From an uncultured Aquimarina sp. (GTDB lineage: Bacteria > Bacteroidota > Bacteroidia > Flavobacteriales > Flavobacteriaceae), in the NCBI GenBank assembly GCA_947498595.1, contig CANMKX010000001.1:124001-188000 (forward strand): a stretch of DNA of 64,000 nucleotides. Reading direction: 5' to 3'. Made by a program: the position numbers and the translations under genes. Every line of letters begins with the position of its first letter. The stretch's first letter is position 1. Of this stretch, positions 35,298-43,833 are shown in pieces. The notes beneath the pieces are model-generated. The model ran no database searches. It was not told the DNA's origin and saw nothing but the letters and a program-made list of their open reading frames with translations.

Positions 35298-35341
35298 AAA
35301 TAATAAGTCATTTAAAACATGTTTTAAATGACTTATTATTT
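35298..35341. terminator. 44-bp perfect palindrome, bidirectional terminator
   Basis: The sequence is fully self-complementary about 35319/35320 (left arm AAATAATAAGTCATTTAAAAC then A). A T-run continues to 35344 on the + strand. It lies between the convergent beta-helix and polysaccharide-lyase-like genes, 6 bases from the stop of the latter. Confidence 0.85.
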
Positions 35342-35347
35342 TTTGCT

Positions 35348-37186
35348 TTAGTGCTTAATTATTTTATTGTATATAAAAGTATTTTGACCTTCAATAGAGA
35401 GAAAATAAAAACCATTAGTAAGAAAACTTAAATCGATACTGTCAGTTTTCTTACTAATTTCTGAAGAAAAAACAGTAGTACCTTTTAAATTTAAAATCTT
35501 TAGAGTAGCTATAGCATCATGAATTATTGGTAACTTAAGTTTATTTTTAAATGGATTAGGGTATATAAAAGATGTTTTTCCTTCAGACACTTTACTTCCA
35601 ATAGTTGAAGAAACAAAATTAAAAGTGCAAGCTTCTCCATAATCAGTATCTAGTTCTCTAACTTGTACTTCATACGAGCCAGTTGAAAAATAAGGATCAA
35701 CGGGAATAGTAATACTGTTAAAATCACTGTCAATCCATTTATAGTCGTTAGCACTATTTTTAAATCTAAATCGATATTTTGACGTGTTTGAAAAACCATA
35801 ACATGTTAATGTATTCCCATTGCTTAGTGATAACATATTACAGTCATCAGTTGATATTTTAGTATACCTAGGCATTCTCATATAACAAGTGTTACCATAA
35901 TCAAAACTAAAATTATCCCCTCTTGATTTTACTTTTACAGCATATCGTTTGTTAGGAATAAGTAAAGGGTTATTTCTAAGATCTATGACAGGAGAAGAAC
36001 TCTCAATTTGATATTCTTGTAAATCATCAGAAGTAAAATGAAAAGTATAATTAGTTGCGTTGACAATAGGTGTACAAGAAATATGCATGTCTTCTATTTT
36101 TAATGTTTTTTCACAGTAGTCCGGAGTTAATTGTGTAAATGTAGGAATCGAAAGAGGGTAATTTTCTGTGATACTAAAATTATCAATATAAACAGAAGTA
36201 GTTGAAGTTAAAAATTGTCTATAATGACCAAGTTTAATTCCATATTCTACAGGTATAGGAACATCATCATTAGTCATAACTAAGTTTTCTGAAAATAGCT
36301 TAGAAGCATCTACTGAAGTATCAAAATTTATAGAAGCATCATATGTAAAATCATTATATCGGTATCCAGTAATGACAACAGGATTACCATTAACCCATAT
36401 TTGGAAATAGCCATTGGATTGATGTGAAGATCGTATTTTCATAATTATAGTATTCCATTTACCTTTTTCAATACCATCTTTAATAAGCATTCTTTTACGA
36501 TTTGATGTAAAATCATAATTAGTGATTGATTGATGAACTCTATCTTTATATATAGAAGGAGGATCGACGTAAAAATGTAAATTACGTTTAAGATCATCAG
36601 TAGCTGCATTTGGCTTATATAGATAATCTAAAGCAGCTATTGTATTGGCTGTTATATTATATTTATTACCATTCGTATCTCTTCCTTGTGGTTTCAGTTG
36701 AAATAATCGGTGATATGACCCTGGTACATTTTGTTCAATAAATTCATTGTCATTTGGAATATAAATATCCCATTTATAATATAATTTTTGGGCAGCTGGG
36801 GCTCTAAAAACAATTTCGGATCTTGTCCTACTATCAGGATCTCCTCCCATTTTTGGAATATCATTATCATGAACTGTTAGCTTTAAAGAATTATCGTTTC
36901 TTGTTTGATGATCAGAAGATAAATCCCAACTGTATCTTTTTGCTTCATCAACTATTTGTAGATAACACTGTTGAATTTGATTTGTGGATGCAACTTCACC
37001 AGACTCAATACAGTATGTTTCTTGTTGGTCAACTCCAGTCGGTAAATTTTGAGTAGCAACTTCCATACCTATATTTTGTATGTCAAAATAGAAATTATCA
37101 TTTTCAAAATCTTGATAATAAGGTATCGTTATTTGAGCATTTAATTGAAAGATGAAGAATAATAGTAAATAACTTAATTTTTTCAT
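35348..37186 (-). CDS. Polysaccharide-lyase-like protein with T9SS sorting domain
   Basis: 612 residues. Signal peptide to about NAQ (residue 18). Residues about 60-345 resemble the heparin-lyase-I-like beta-jelly-roll 'polysaccharide lyase' family: SLKLTVHDNDIP, RTRSEI, YYKWDIYIP, GSYHRLFQLKPQG, WNTIIMKIRSSHQSNGYFQIWVNG, IKLGHYRQF. Residues about 360-530 hold two small beta modules. Residues about 540-612 are a type-A T9SS C-terminal sorting domain (FIYPNPFKNKLKLP ... LKGTTVFSS ... SFLTNGFYFLSIEG ... KIIKH). It is therefore exported and probably surface-attached. The substrate is unknown; it may cut or release the locus's own polymer (inference). Confidence 0.83.
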   Translation of the reverse strand: MKKLSYLLLFFIFQLNAQITIPYYQDFENDNFYFDIQNIGMEVATQNLPTGVDQQETYCIESGEVASTNQIQQCYLQIVDEAKRYSWDLSSDHQTRNDNSLKLTVHDNDIPKMGGDPDSRTRSEIVFRAPAAQKLYYKWDIYIPNDNEFIEQNVPGSYHRLFQLKPQGRDTNGNKYNITANTIAALDYLYKPNAATDDLKRNLHFYVDPPSIYKDRVHQSITNYDFTSNRKRMLIKDGIEKGKWNTIIMKIRSSHQSNGYFQIWVNGNPVVITGYRYNDFTYDASINFDTSVDASKLFSENLVMTNDDVPIPVEYGIKLGHYRQFLTSTTSVYIDNFSITENYPLSIPTFTQLTPDYCEKTLKIEDMHISCTPIVNATNYTFHFTSDDLQEYQIESSSPVIDLRNNPLLIPNKRYAVKVKSRGDNFSFDYGNTCYMRMPRYTKISTDDCNMLSLSNGNTLTCYGFSNTSKYRFRFKNSANDYKWIDSDFNSITIPVDPYFSTGSYEVQVRELDTDYGEACTFNFVSSTIGSKVSEGKTSFIYPNPFKNKLKLPIIHDAIATLKILNLKGTTVFSSEISKKTDSIDLSFLTNGFYFLSIEGQNTFIYNKIIKH

Positions 37187-37220
37187 ATTGATGAATTTAT
37201 ATAGTACATTATACAGTGAT

Positions 37221-37250
37221 TAAATATATTTCGCCTTTGTGAATATCAAA
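37221..37250 (-). promoter_or_regulatory. Promoter of the polysaccharide-lyase-like gene
   Basis: On the - strand TTTG (37250-37247), an 18-base spacer and TATATTTA (37228-37221), about 35 bases before the ATG. Same architecture as the promoters at 16300-16332 and 63263-63293. Confidence 0.48.
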
Positions 37251-37292
37251 AACCATTTGTTGTACAGTAATTGGTAATTGTATATCCTGATG

Positions 37293-38153
37293 TTATAAAA
37301 TAGAAAAACACTCCTTTTCGTTTTTAGGAATAGATTGATGTAAAAGAGTAAGAGTTGTATCATAACGATAGCAGGAAGTAGTTTGTAACAGATTTATGTC
37401 ATTAGTATGGTTCTCTAGATCTTTATAATCATTCGTAACTACAATATAAGGTAACCTAGAAACTCTTGTTGAAAAACGAGTAGGAGTACGTTCAATAACA
37501 GACATTTGATTTTCCGTTGTTCCAGAAAGTAATATCAAGCAATCAGAAATAATAGAAGTTTCTTCTAGTTTTATTTTAGCTGCCTCATAAGTACTACATG
37601 TAGCTAATACTTCCCTAAGTAAAAAAGAAATTGGCATTGTTATTTGTGGAGAATCATTACTTAAAACTGCATTAAGTGTAAGCGAAAAAGAGGTGAGTCT
37701 CATTCCAGATAAAGCACTTATAAAACCTGGCCAACCTACAGTTTTATAAATGACTTTGTTATTTTTTGTAAAATTAAAAATGCAAGAATGTTTACTAAGT
37801 AAATCATTAACAGTATGCCAATCTAAATTTCTTGCATGCAACATTTGAGTATTATTGTAGACAGCAAATGCAGTACAACCAAAATAAAATTTAAGTATGT
37901 CGTAATATAAATTAGCGATTAGTATCTCATCAGCAGTAAATGAACATATAGAAGAGATGTAAGTTATTTCCTCTAAATATTCTTTAGGTATAATATGATT
38001 TATATGAGCTAATACATGCTCAAAGATAAATTCTTCACCCTTAAAATCATTCAGATAACAATTGAATAAATTATTAATAGCGATTGTATGATCTTTTAAA
38101 AATTCCCAACGTTTATCTGGTGGTAAATCCAAATTTACAGTATATGTTTTCAT
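37293..38153 (-). CDS. Ntn-hydrolase of the acid ceramidase / NAAA-like family
   Basis: 286 residues. The diagnostic stretch is FGCTAFAVYNNTQMLHARNLDW: Cys93, Arg108 and Asp111 align with the catalytic Cys, Arg and Asp of N-acylethanolamine acid amidase and acid ceramidase (C-T-x(13)-R-N-L-D). In those enzymes the polypeptide self-cleaves before the Cys to expose it as N-terminal nucleophile, so an inactive 92-residue N-terminal part would be removed here (inference). SALSGMRLTSFSLTLNAV and CLILLSGTTENQMSVIERTP are further family segments. There is no signal peptide. Likely substrate is a linear amide, for example an N-acyl amine or amino lipid. Confidence 0.78.
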   Translation of the reverse strand: MKTYTVNLDLPPDKRWEFLKDHTIAINNLFNCYLNDFKGEEFIFEHVLAHINHIIPKEYLEEITYISSICSFTADEILIANLYYDILKFYFGCTAFAVYNNTQMLHARNLDWHTVNDLLSKHSCIFNFTKNNKVIYKTVGWPGFISALSGMRLTSFSLTLNAVLSNDSPQITMPISFLLREVLATCSTYEAAKIKLEETSIISDCLILLSGTTENQMSVIERTPTRFSTRVSRLPYIVVTNDYKDLENHTNDINLLQTTSCYRYDTTLTLLHQSIPKNEKECFSIL

Positions 38154-38254
38154 ACTAAAGTTTATAAGTTGCTTTTAGAATATTCTTATTTTAAGAAATA
38201 CACAAATATGTATCCCTTAGTATTTTACTAGAATAATTGTAGGAATAAAAAATA

Positions 38255-38896
38255 TTATTTGATAATATTGATCCCAGAAGAAGTCCCAATTCTAGTTACT
38301 CCTAAATCAATATAAGATAGTGCCATTTCTTTGGTTTTAATACCACCAGAAGCTTTAATTGAAATTAAATTTCCGACGGTTTTTTTCATGAGTTTGATAT
38401 CATCAAGAGTAGCTCCAGAAGCACCAAATCCAGTAGAGGTTTTTATGTAATCAGCACCCGCTTCAATAGATAATAAACAAGCTTTTTCTATTTCAAATGG
38501 AGTAAGATAACAATTCTCAAATATGACTTTTAAAATAGCAGAACCAATACTTTTTTTAACAGAAGAAATATCATTTAAAACTTGATCAAAATCACCTGCT
38601 TTTAAAGCCCCAATATTAAGAACCATATCAATTTCATCTGCACCATTATTAATAGCATTTTTTGCTTCGAAAACTTTAGAAGCAGTAGTATTTGCACCTA
38701 ATGGAAACCCTATAACTGTAGCTATCTTAATAGAAGTATTCAATAATATTTTTTTAGCTAAAGAGACATGATAATCATGAATACAAATAGCATAAAATTG
38801 ATTTGAAATAGCTTGATCACATAAGCGTTTAATATCAGAAGGAGTAGCAATAGCGTTTAAATTAGTATGATCTATATACTGAGCGATGGATTTCAT
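38255..38896 (-). CDS. deoC: Deoxyribose-phosphate aldolase
   Basis: It cleaves 2-deoxyribose-5-phosphate to glyceraldehyde-3-phosphate and acetaldehyde. 213 residues, class I aldolase TIM barrel. Schiff-base Lys152 in YIKTSTGFGASGAT, Lys181 in SIKASGGIKT and Asp90 in NGADEIDMVLNIG form the known catalytic set. Monocistronic, with a perfect TATCTTTG box at 38931-38938. Confidence 0.95.
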   Translation of the reverse strand: MKSIAQYIDHTNLNAIATPSDIKRLCDQAISNQFYAICIHDYHVSLAKKILLNTSIKIATVIGFPLGANTTASKVFEAKNAINNGADEIDMVLNIGALKAGDFDQVLNDISSVKKSIGSAILKVIFENCYLTPFEIEKACLLSIEAGADYIKTSTGFGASGATLDDIKLMKKTVGNLISIKASGGIKTKEMALSYIDLGVTRIGTSSGINIIK

Positions 38897-38930
38897 ATAA
38901 GAATATGATTAATGAATGTATTATAGCCAT

Positions 38931-38938
38931 CAAAGATA
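38931..38938 (-). promoter_or_regulatory. -7 promoter box of deoC
   Basis: TATCTTTG on the - strand, a perfect TAnnTTTG match 34 bases before the ATG. The region where its -33 would lie coincides with the terminator hairpin of the preceding unit. Confidence 0.5.
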
Positions 38939-38953
38939 CTGTATTATGAAAAC

Positions 38954-38997
38954 AAAACTGCTTCAGTTACGATGTTATTCATTACTGAAGCAGTTTT
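38954..38997 (-). terminator. 14-bp-stem terminator of the permease/small-ORF unit
   Basis: AAAACTGCTTCAGT (38954-38967) pairs perfectly with ACTGAAGCAGTTTT (38984-38997) around a 16-base loop. On the - strand it is followed by TTTTGTTTTC. It begins 19 bases after the stop of the 56-codon ORF. Confidence 0.85.
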
Positions 38998-39016
38998 TTG
39001 TATTACGATAAGACCT

Positions 39017-39187
39017 TTATTGCTTTTTTAAAAATAAACGATCGAAGTCTTTATCTTTCATAATTTCAATCTCTTGATTAGTTTTTCCCTCAAGTTTATG
39101 CAAATAACCTTCAAAAATATGACTTAAGTATAATGGAACATTGTTTTTTGAGTTATGCGAATTATTACTATAATAATAAGAACACAT
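39017..39187 (-). CDS. Small ORF, 56 residues, downstream of the permease gene
   Basis: ATG 39187-39185, stop 39019-39017. The product starts MCSYYYSNNSHNSKN, contains an amphipathic stretch (VPLYLSHIFEGYLHKLEG) and ends in a charged KDKDFDRLFLKKQ. It starts 11 bases after the permease stop and ends 19 bases before the terminator hairpin. That placement, with a sensible amphipathic/charged composition, argues for a real gene. I recognise no family. It is too short for common ORF thresholds. Confidence 0.5.
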   Translation of the reverse strand: MCSYYYSNNSHNSKNNVPLYLSHIFEGYLHKLEGKTNQEIEIMKDKDFDRLFLKKQ

Positions 39188-39198
39188 ACTATATTAAA

Positions 39199-40434
39199 TT
39201 ACTCATATCTCAAGGATTCTATAGGATCTTGTTTAGCAGCTTTTAGTGCAGGATAGCTTCCTGCTATGATCGTAACAAGTATGGTAATTGCTGTTGCCCA
39301 AATAATTGCTTCCCATGGCATGGTGAAAACAAAACTAGCAGCTGCACCTACAATTCCACCAAATAATATACCTAACAATATCCCTACTACACCGCCTATT
39401 TGTCCAATAATTAATGTTTCCATAAAAAATTGCATTGCTATTGTATTGCGTTTTGCACCTAGCGATTTGCGTACACCAATTTCTCTTGTTCTTTCAGTAA
39501 CTGATACAAGCATAATATTCATTAAAGCTATAGAAGAACCAAAAATGGTGATGATACTAATGATCCAAGCAGCAAAATACAAGTATTGAGTAATATTAGC
39601 AATACGATTTAGTAAATCATCGCTACGTTCTATCCCAAAGTTATCTTCTTCTATAGGATTAAGACCTCTAATGTTTCTGAAAGTAATAATAGCTTGATCT
39701 TGTGCTCCTTCCATGTATTCTTTGTCATCTACTTTAACACTGATATTGTAATTGATATTTGGTAATGTAAATATTGAACGAGCAACTTGTAATGGAATCA
39801 TAACTCGTAAATCTTGATTATTCCCAAATGTAGAACCTTTACTTTCTAAAACACCTATTACTTTAAATTTGCCACCTCTAATACTAATAACTTTATCAAT
39901 GGGATTGGTGTTTTTGAAAATACCATTTGCAAAATCAGAACCTACGATACATACACGTGTGTTATTTTGAATATCAAAAAAAGTAAAATTACGTCCTTTA
40001 TCTATTTTAATACCAGAGTTATCTAGATAATTTTCATTAACTCCTAAGACTCTTACTTCTGGATCTGTTTTTTTACTTTCAAATTTAACTTCAGCTCTGC
40101 TAGTACCAGTAAAAGCAATAGATGTCTTGGCCAAAGGATATTGGAAACGATCTTTAAATTCTTTTGCATTGCGATAACTTATAGCCGGATTAATTTTTTC
40201 TCGTTGACCTCGACGAACTGTTCTGAATTTGTATCGTTGAAGCGAAAAAGTGTTGGATCCCATGGACGCAAAATCACCAGAGATAGTGTTTTCCAAACCT
40301 CCTACAGCAGTTAAAATACCAACGAGAGCTGCAATTCCTATTGCAATAATAAATACAGTAAGAGATGTACGTAACACTTGGCCACGAATAGAATCGAAGG
40401 CAATACGAACATTTTCACGGAAAAGAGAAAACAT
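39199..40434 (-). CDS. MacB/FtsX-type ABC transporter permease
   Basis: 411 residues in the classic layout: cytoplasmic start, one membrane helix (about 20-45, SLTVFIIAIGIAALVGILTAVGG), a periplasmic MacB-PCD domain to about 270, then three C-terminal helices with the FtsX signature VTERTREIGVRKSLGAKRNTI between them. It ends AAKQDPIESLRYE, the usual permease tail. These permeases work with a separate ATPase and often a membrane-fusion protein for lipoprotein or peptide transport; none is adjacent, so its partner must be elsewhere. A near-consensus -7 box (TCACTTTG, - strand, 40475-40468) precedes it. Confidence 0.9.
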   Translation of the reverse strand: MFSLFRENVRIAFDSIRGQVLRTSLTVFIIAIGIAALVGILTAVGGLENTISGDFASMGSNTFSLQRYKFRTVRRGQREKINPAISYRNAKEFKDRFQYPLAKTSIAFTGTSRAEVKFESKKTDPEVRVLGVNENYLDNSGIKIDKGRNFTFFDIQNNTRVCIVGSDFANGIFKNTNPIDKVISIRGGKFKVIGVLESKGSTFGNNQDLRVMIPLQVARSIFTLPNINYNISVKVDDKEYMEGAQDQAIITFRNIRGLNPIEEDNFGIERSDDLLNRIANITQYLYFAAWIISIITIFGSSIALMNIMLVSVTERTREIGVRKSLGAKRNTIAMQFFMETLIIGQIGGVVGILLGILFGGIVGAAASFVFTMPWEAIIWATAITILVTIIAGSYPALKAAKQDPIESLRYE

Positions 40435-40556
40435 AGTAAGTTGATTTTGGTTTCAAGTATATGACTACAAAGTGATGTAAAAGTTACTTATTATTTTTTT
40501 TTTTTCGCAGTAAAATAAAAATCATTCTCTAATACGATGTTTTAAACCCTTTTTTC

Positions 40557-40564
40557 GATATTTG
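40557..40564 (+). promoter_or_regulatory. Probable -7 box of hisS
   Basis: GATATTTG, one mismatch to TAnnTTTG, followed by GCAAT as in the STAS operon promoter; 17 bases before the ATG, giving a very short leader. Confidence 0.42.
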
Positions 40565-40581
40565 CAATCTTAATAAAAGAT

Positions 40582-41952
40582 ATGGCACAAAAACCGAAAA
40601 TCCCTCAAGGAACACGAGATTTTTCACCTGTTGAGGTGGCTAAACGCTCGTACATTATGAACACCATTAGACAACAATTTCAATTGTTTGGTTTTCATCC
40701 TATAGAGACACCAAGTTTTGAGAATAGCGATACCTTATTAGGTAAATATGGAGAAGAAGGAGACCGTCTAATCTTTAAGATTCTTAATAGTGGTGATAAG
40801 GTAAAAAAAGCAGATTTAAAAGCTCTTGAAGAAGGGAATTTAGCAAAATTCTCAAACTCTTTATCTGAGAAAGCATTACGATACGATCTTACAGTACCTT
40901 TTGCTAGATATGTTGTGCAACATCAAAATGAAATTGAATTTCCGTTTAAAAGATACCAAATACAACCTGTATGGAGAGCAGATCGACCTCAAAAAGGACG
41001 TTTTAGAGAATTTTATCAATGTGATGCTGATGTTGTTGGTAGTAATTCTTTATGGCAAGAAGTAGGATTTGTTCAATTATATGATACTGTTTTTACAAAG
41101 CTTAACCTAGAAGGGGTTACGATTAAAATGAATAATCGTAAAATTTTATCTGGAATAGCAGAAGTGATTGGAGCGAGTGATAAATTAATTGATTTTACTG
41201 TTGCATTAGATAAGCTTGATAAAATTGGAGAAGAAGGAGTTAAAAAAGAAATGCTTTCTAAAGGAATCTCAGAAGAGGCATTATTAAAAGTACAACCATT
41301 ATTTAACTTTACAGGAACTGCTACAGAAAAGATTACTCAATTAAGAGAATTATTAGCAAACTCTGAAGAAGGGTTAAAAGGAGTAAATGAATTGCAATTT
41401 ATTCTAGAAGCTATTGATGCTATGCCTTTAAGTACAGCAAAACTTGATCTGGATGTAACACTAGCTAGAGGGTTGAACTACTATACTGGAGCTATTTTTG
41501 AAGTTGCTGCTCCAGAAAATGTAAAAATGGGATCCATAGGAGGAGGTGGTCGTTATGATGATCTTACGGGAGTTTTTGGATTAAAAAATATGAGTGGAGT
41601 TGGTATTTCATTTGGTTTGGATAGAATTTATTTAGTACTAGAAGAATTAAATTTATTTCCAGCGACAGTAACACAGGATACAAAAGCTTTATTTATCAAT
41701 TTTGGAGATAAAGAAGGATTGTATTGTATGAAAGCAATTCAGAAATTGAGAGCTCAAAATATTATTTCTGAATTATATCCAGATGCATCAAAGATGAAGA
41801 AACAAATGGGACATGCCAATAAACGAAATATTCCATATGTTATTCTTGCTGGGACATCAGAAATAGAAAATGAGACTTTTACACTTAAAAATATGACTGA
41901 AGGAACTCAACAAGAAGTTAACTTTGATCAATTGGTTGATATATTGAAATAA
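40582..41952 (+). CDS. hisS: Histidine--tRNA ligase
   Basis: A class II aminoacyl-tRNA synthetase charging tRNA-His. 456 residues, normal for Bacteroidota. It begins with PQGTRDFSPVEV. LRYDLTVPFARYV, RPQKGRFREFYQCDADVVG (motif 2), LARGLNYYTGAIFE and GGGRYDDL (histidine signatures) and GVGISFGLDRIYLVLE (motif 3) are all present. A C-terminal anticodon-binding domain occupies about 360-456. Monocistronic with a strong terminator. Confidence 0.97.
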   Translation: MAQKPKIPQGTRDFSPVEVAKRSYIMNTIRQQFQLFGFHPIETPSFENSDTLLGKYGEEGDRLIFKILNSGDKVKKADLKALEEGNLAKFSNSLSEKALRYDLTVPFARYVVQHQNEIEFPFKRYQIQPVWRADRPQKGRFREFYQCDADVVGSNSLWQEVGFVQLYDTVFTKLNLEGVTIKMNNRKILSGIAEVIGASDKLIDFTVALDKLDKIGEEGVKKEMLSKGISEEALLKVQPLFNFTGTATEKITQLRELLANSEEGLKGVNELQFILEAIDAMPLSTAKLDLDVTLARGLNYYTGAIFEVAAPENVKMGSIGGGGRYDDLTGVFGLKNMSGVGISFGLDRIYLVLEELNLFPATVTQDTKALFINFGDKEGLYCMKAIQKLRAQNIISELYPDASKMKKQMGHANKRNIPYVILAGTSEIENETFTLKNMTEGTQQEVNFDQLVDILK

Positions 41953-41976
41953 TCAATAAGTATAAAGAACGAGTAT

Positions 41977-42008
41977 AAAACCTTCTCATTGATTTGAGAA
42001 GGTTTTTT
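41977..42008 (+). terminator. Intrinsic terminator of hisS
   Basis: AAAACCTTCTCA (41977-41988) pairs with TGAGAAGGTTTT (41995-42006) around a 6-base loop, then T-run to 42009. Confidence 0.9.
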
Positions 42009-42040
42009 TGAATAAATAATCGAAAGTAAATCAAGGTTTT

Positions 42041-42772
42041 ATGAAGACTAATAATGAGATAATACATTCTGTAGAATTAAATGAATTGCAATCTACATTA
42101 GAGTTGTTAGATGTAGAATTGACGAGATTGAGTAATAAATTAGCAGATTTTGAAAATACACTTCGATATCATTTAGAGGATGAGATAATTCTAACACAAG
42201 AATTGACGATTCTATATAAAAATCAAAAACAAGCAAAAAAAGAAAAACGGAAAGAACAAAAACGTAGAGGGAAGAATTATAAAGAATCAACAGAGGTTAT
42301 TTCAATAAAGAAAAATCAAACTATAGATGAAAAAAATGACGCTGTAGAAAAAGAAAAAAAGAAGCTCTATAGAGAAACAATGTTGCAAATACATCCAGAT
42401 AAGTTTTCTATTAAAAGCGAACAGATGGACATTGCGACACAAATAACAACGAATCTAATAACTATATACAAAACAGGGAGTTTAGAAGAACTCCAAGAAT
42501 ATTGTCTTGCTATTATAGAGAAAAACGAAATACCTGTTAAATATAAAGAAACAACACTAACTATTGATGCTGCTAGTAAAGAGAAATCTCTAAAAAAACG
42601 AATAAAGAAAAAAGAGGAGGAAATAGAGAAGATCAAAAATAAGCATTTATATAAAGTTTTGATGACATATAAAAATCCTTTAACCTTTGTGGATGAACTG
42701 AAAGCATATTACAAGGATAGAATTGCAAAATTGAAAAAAAGAACACGTTATAAATACGATAGTTTTCTATAA
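42041..42772 (+). CDS. Coiled-coil protein with J-domain-like HPD motif
   Basis: 243 very charged residues. A coiled coil at about 10-75 (NELQSTLELLDVELTRLSNKL) runs into a basic stretch (KQAKKEKRKEQKRRGK). At about 105-160 the segment KKLYRETMLQIHPDKF holds His-Pro-Asp at 118-120, the motif by which J-domain proteins stimulate DnaK/Hsp70. A second coiled coil follows (KSLKKRIKKKEEEIEKIKN), ending in a basic tail. A full J domain is not certain because helix I is poorly defined. Likely cytoplasmic. No obvious link to neighbours; it follows hisS by 88 bases after the terminator. Confidence 0.65.
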   Translation: MKTNNEIIHSVELNELQSTLELLDVELTRLSNKLADFENTLRYHLEDEIILTQELTILYKNQKQAKKEKRKEQKRRGKNYKESTEVISIKKNQTIDEKNDAVEKEKKKLYRETMLQIHPDKFSIKSEQMDIATQITTNLITIYKTGSLEELQEYCLAIIEKNEIPVKYKETTLTIDAASKEKSLKKRIKKKEEEIEKIKNKHLYKVLMTYKNPLTFVDELKAYYKDRIAKLKKRTRYKYDSFL

Positions 42773-42843
42773 AAAAGAATGAATTAATTGAAACTTTGTT
42801 TACATTTAGGATGTAATAATCTTTAAAGAGATGTGATCGATAA

Positions 42844-43830
42844 ATGATTAAAAATCTTATAAAAATAATATTTAATATAACAATAGTCATTTTTGTTACG
42901 ATCTTATTATTCGAATTGTCTTATCGCTATTATATCATTGATTTTTATAAAGATTCTTGGATAGCACTAAATAAAAATCAAAATTTTGATAAAAAAAATG
43001 CAGACGTTTTAGTTTTCGGAGATTCCTTTTCAGCAGCTAATAGTAGTTATGTTTCTTTATTACAAAACCACTATCCAAATAAAACTATTTTAAACGCTTC
43101 TGTATCAGGTATAGGTATAAATGAACATCGCATTTTTGCAAAAAATAGAATGCAAAAAAACACTCCTAAAACAATCATATATCAGGTTTATGTAGGAAAT
43201 GACTTGTTGGATGTTTCTCATTTGACAAATTGGAAAAATTTATCTTTTATACGCAATGCATACTGGACTATATCTGATTACCTAGTATCTGTAGCATATA
43301 TAAACAGAAAACTTTCTTTTTTAAAACAACCCCACAAAGATTCAGATGAACGTATAAAAATAGAAGGTGAATTTGATCACAGAAATTATACTTTAAGGCA
43401 GAAAACTCTTTTTAAAGCAGATCCCAGATATTTAGAAAAAACGGTAACACTCACAGAAGATTTTTTAGAGAAATATGAGCAGTGGAAAGATAAAATGGAG
43501 TTATTTTTGGATGAAATACCTTCAAATAGTTCTGTAAAAATAGTTTTTATACCTCATTGTATACAATTGAATTCATATTACCAATCAAATATGAGAATGA
43601 TAGGAGCAAATATGAATACTTTAGATAATCTAAAAAATGAAGAGTATATATTTTATAAGAAAACTAAAGAAGACTTTAAAAGATATAAAAACGTTACGGT
43701 TTTAAATCCATTACCATTTTTAAAACAAAAAGATACCATAACGAAAAGACTCTATTATGCAAATGATCCACACTTTAATACCGATGGACATAAAGCACTC
43801 TTTGAATTTTTAAACGATAAAATTTTTTAA
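42844..43830 (+). CDS. Membrane-anchored SGNH-type hydrolase/acyltransferase-like protein
   Basis: 328 residues with one N-terminal helix (about 8-25), the rest presumably periplasmic. SGNH block I is VFGDSFSAANSSY (Asp60, Ser61), block III is VGNDLLDVS, and the catalytic Asp308 and His310 lie in NDPHFNTDGHKAL. This set suits an O-acetyl/acyl esterase or AlgX/AlgJ-like acetyltransferase acting on glycans (inference). It starts the + strand operon: the carbamoyltransferase follows after 3 bases. A possible -7 box TACATTTA is at 42801-42808. Confidence 0.8.
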   Translation: MIKNLIKIIFNITIVIFVTILLFELSYRYYIIDFYKDSWIALNKNQNFDKKNADVLVFGDSFSAANSSYVSLLQNHYPNKTILNASVSGIGINEHRIFAKNRMQKNTPKTIIYQVYVGNDLLDVSHLTNWKNLSFIRNAYWTISDYLVSVAYINRKLSFLKQPHKDSDERIKIEGEFDHRNYTLRQKTLFKADPRYLEKTVTLTEDFLEKYEQWKDKMELFLDEIPSNSSVKIVFIPHCIQLNSYYQSNMRMIGANMNTLDNLKNEEYIFYKKTKEDFKRYKNVTVLNPLPFLKQKDTITKRLYYANDPHFNTDGHKALFEFLNDKIF

Positions 43831-43833
43831 ATT

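Noticed and set aside
39266-39589. 107-codon open frame on the + strand
   Set aside because: Antisense to the C-terminal FtsX domain of the permease; hydrophobicity mirrors the membrane helices of the real gene.
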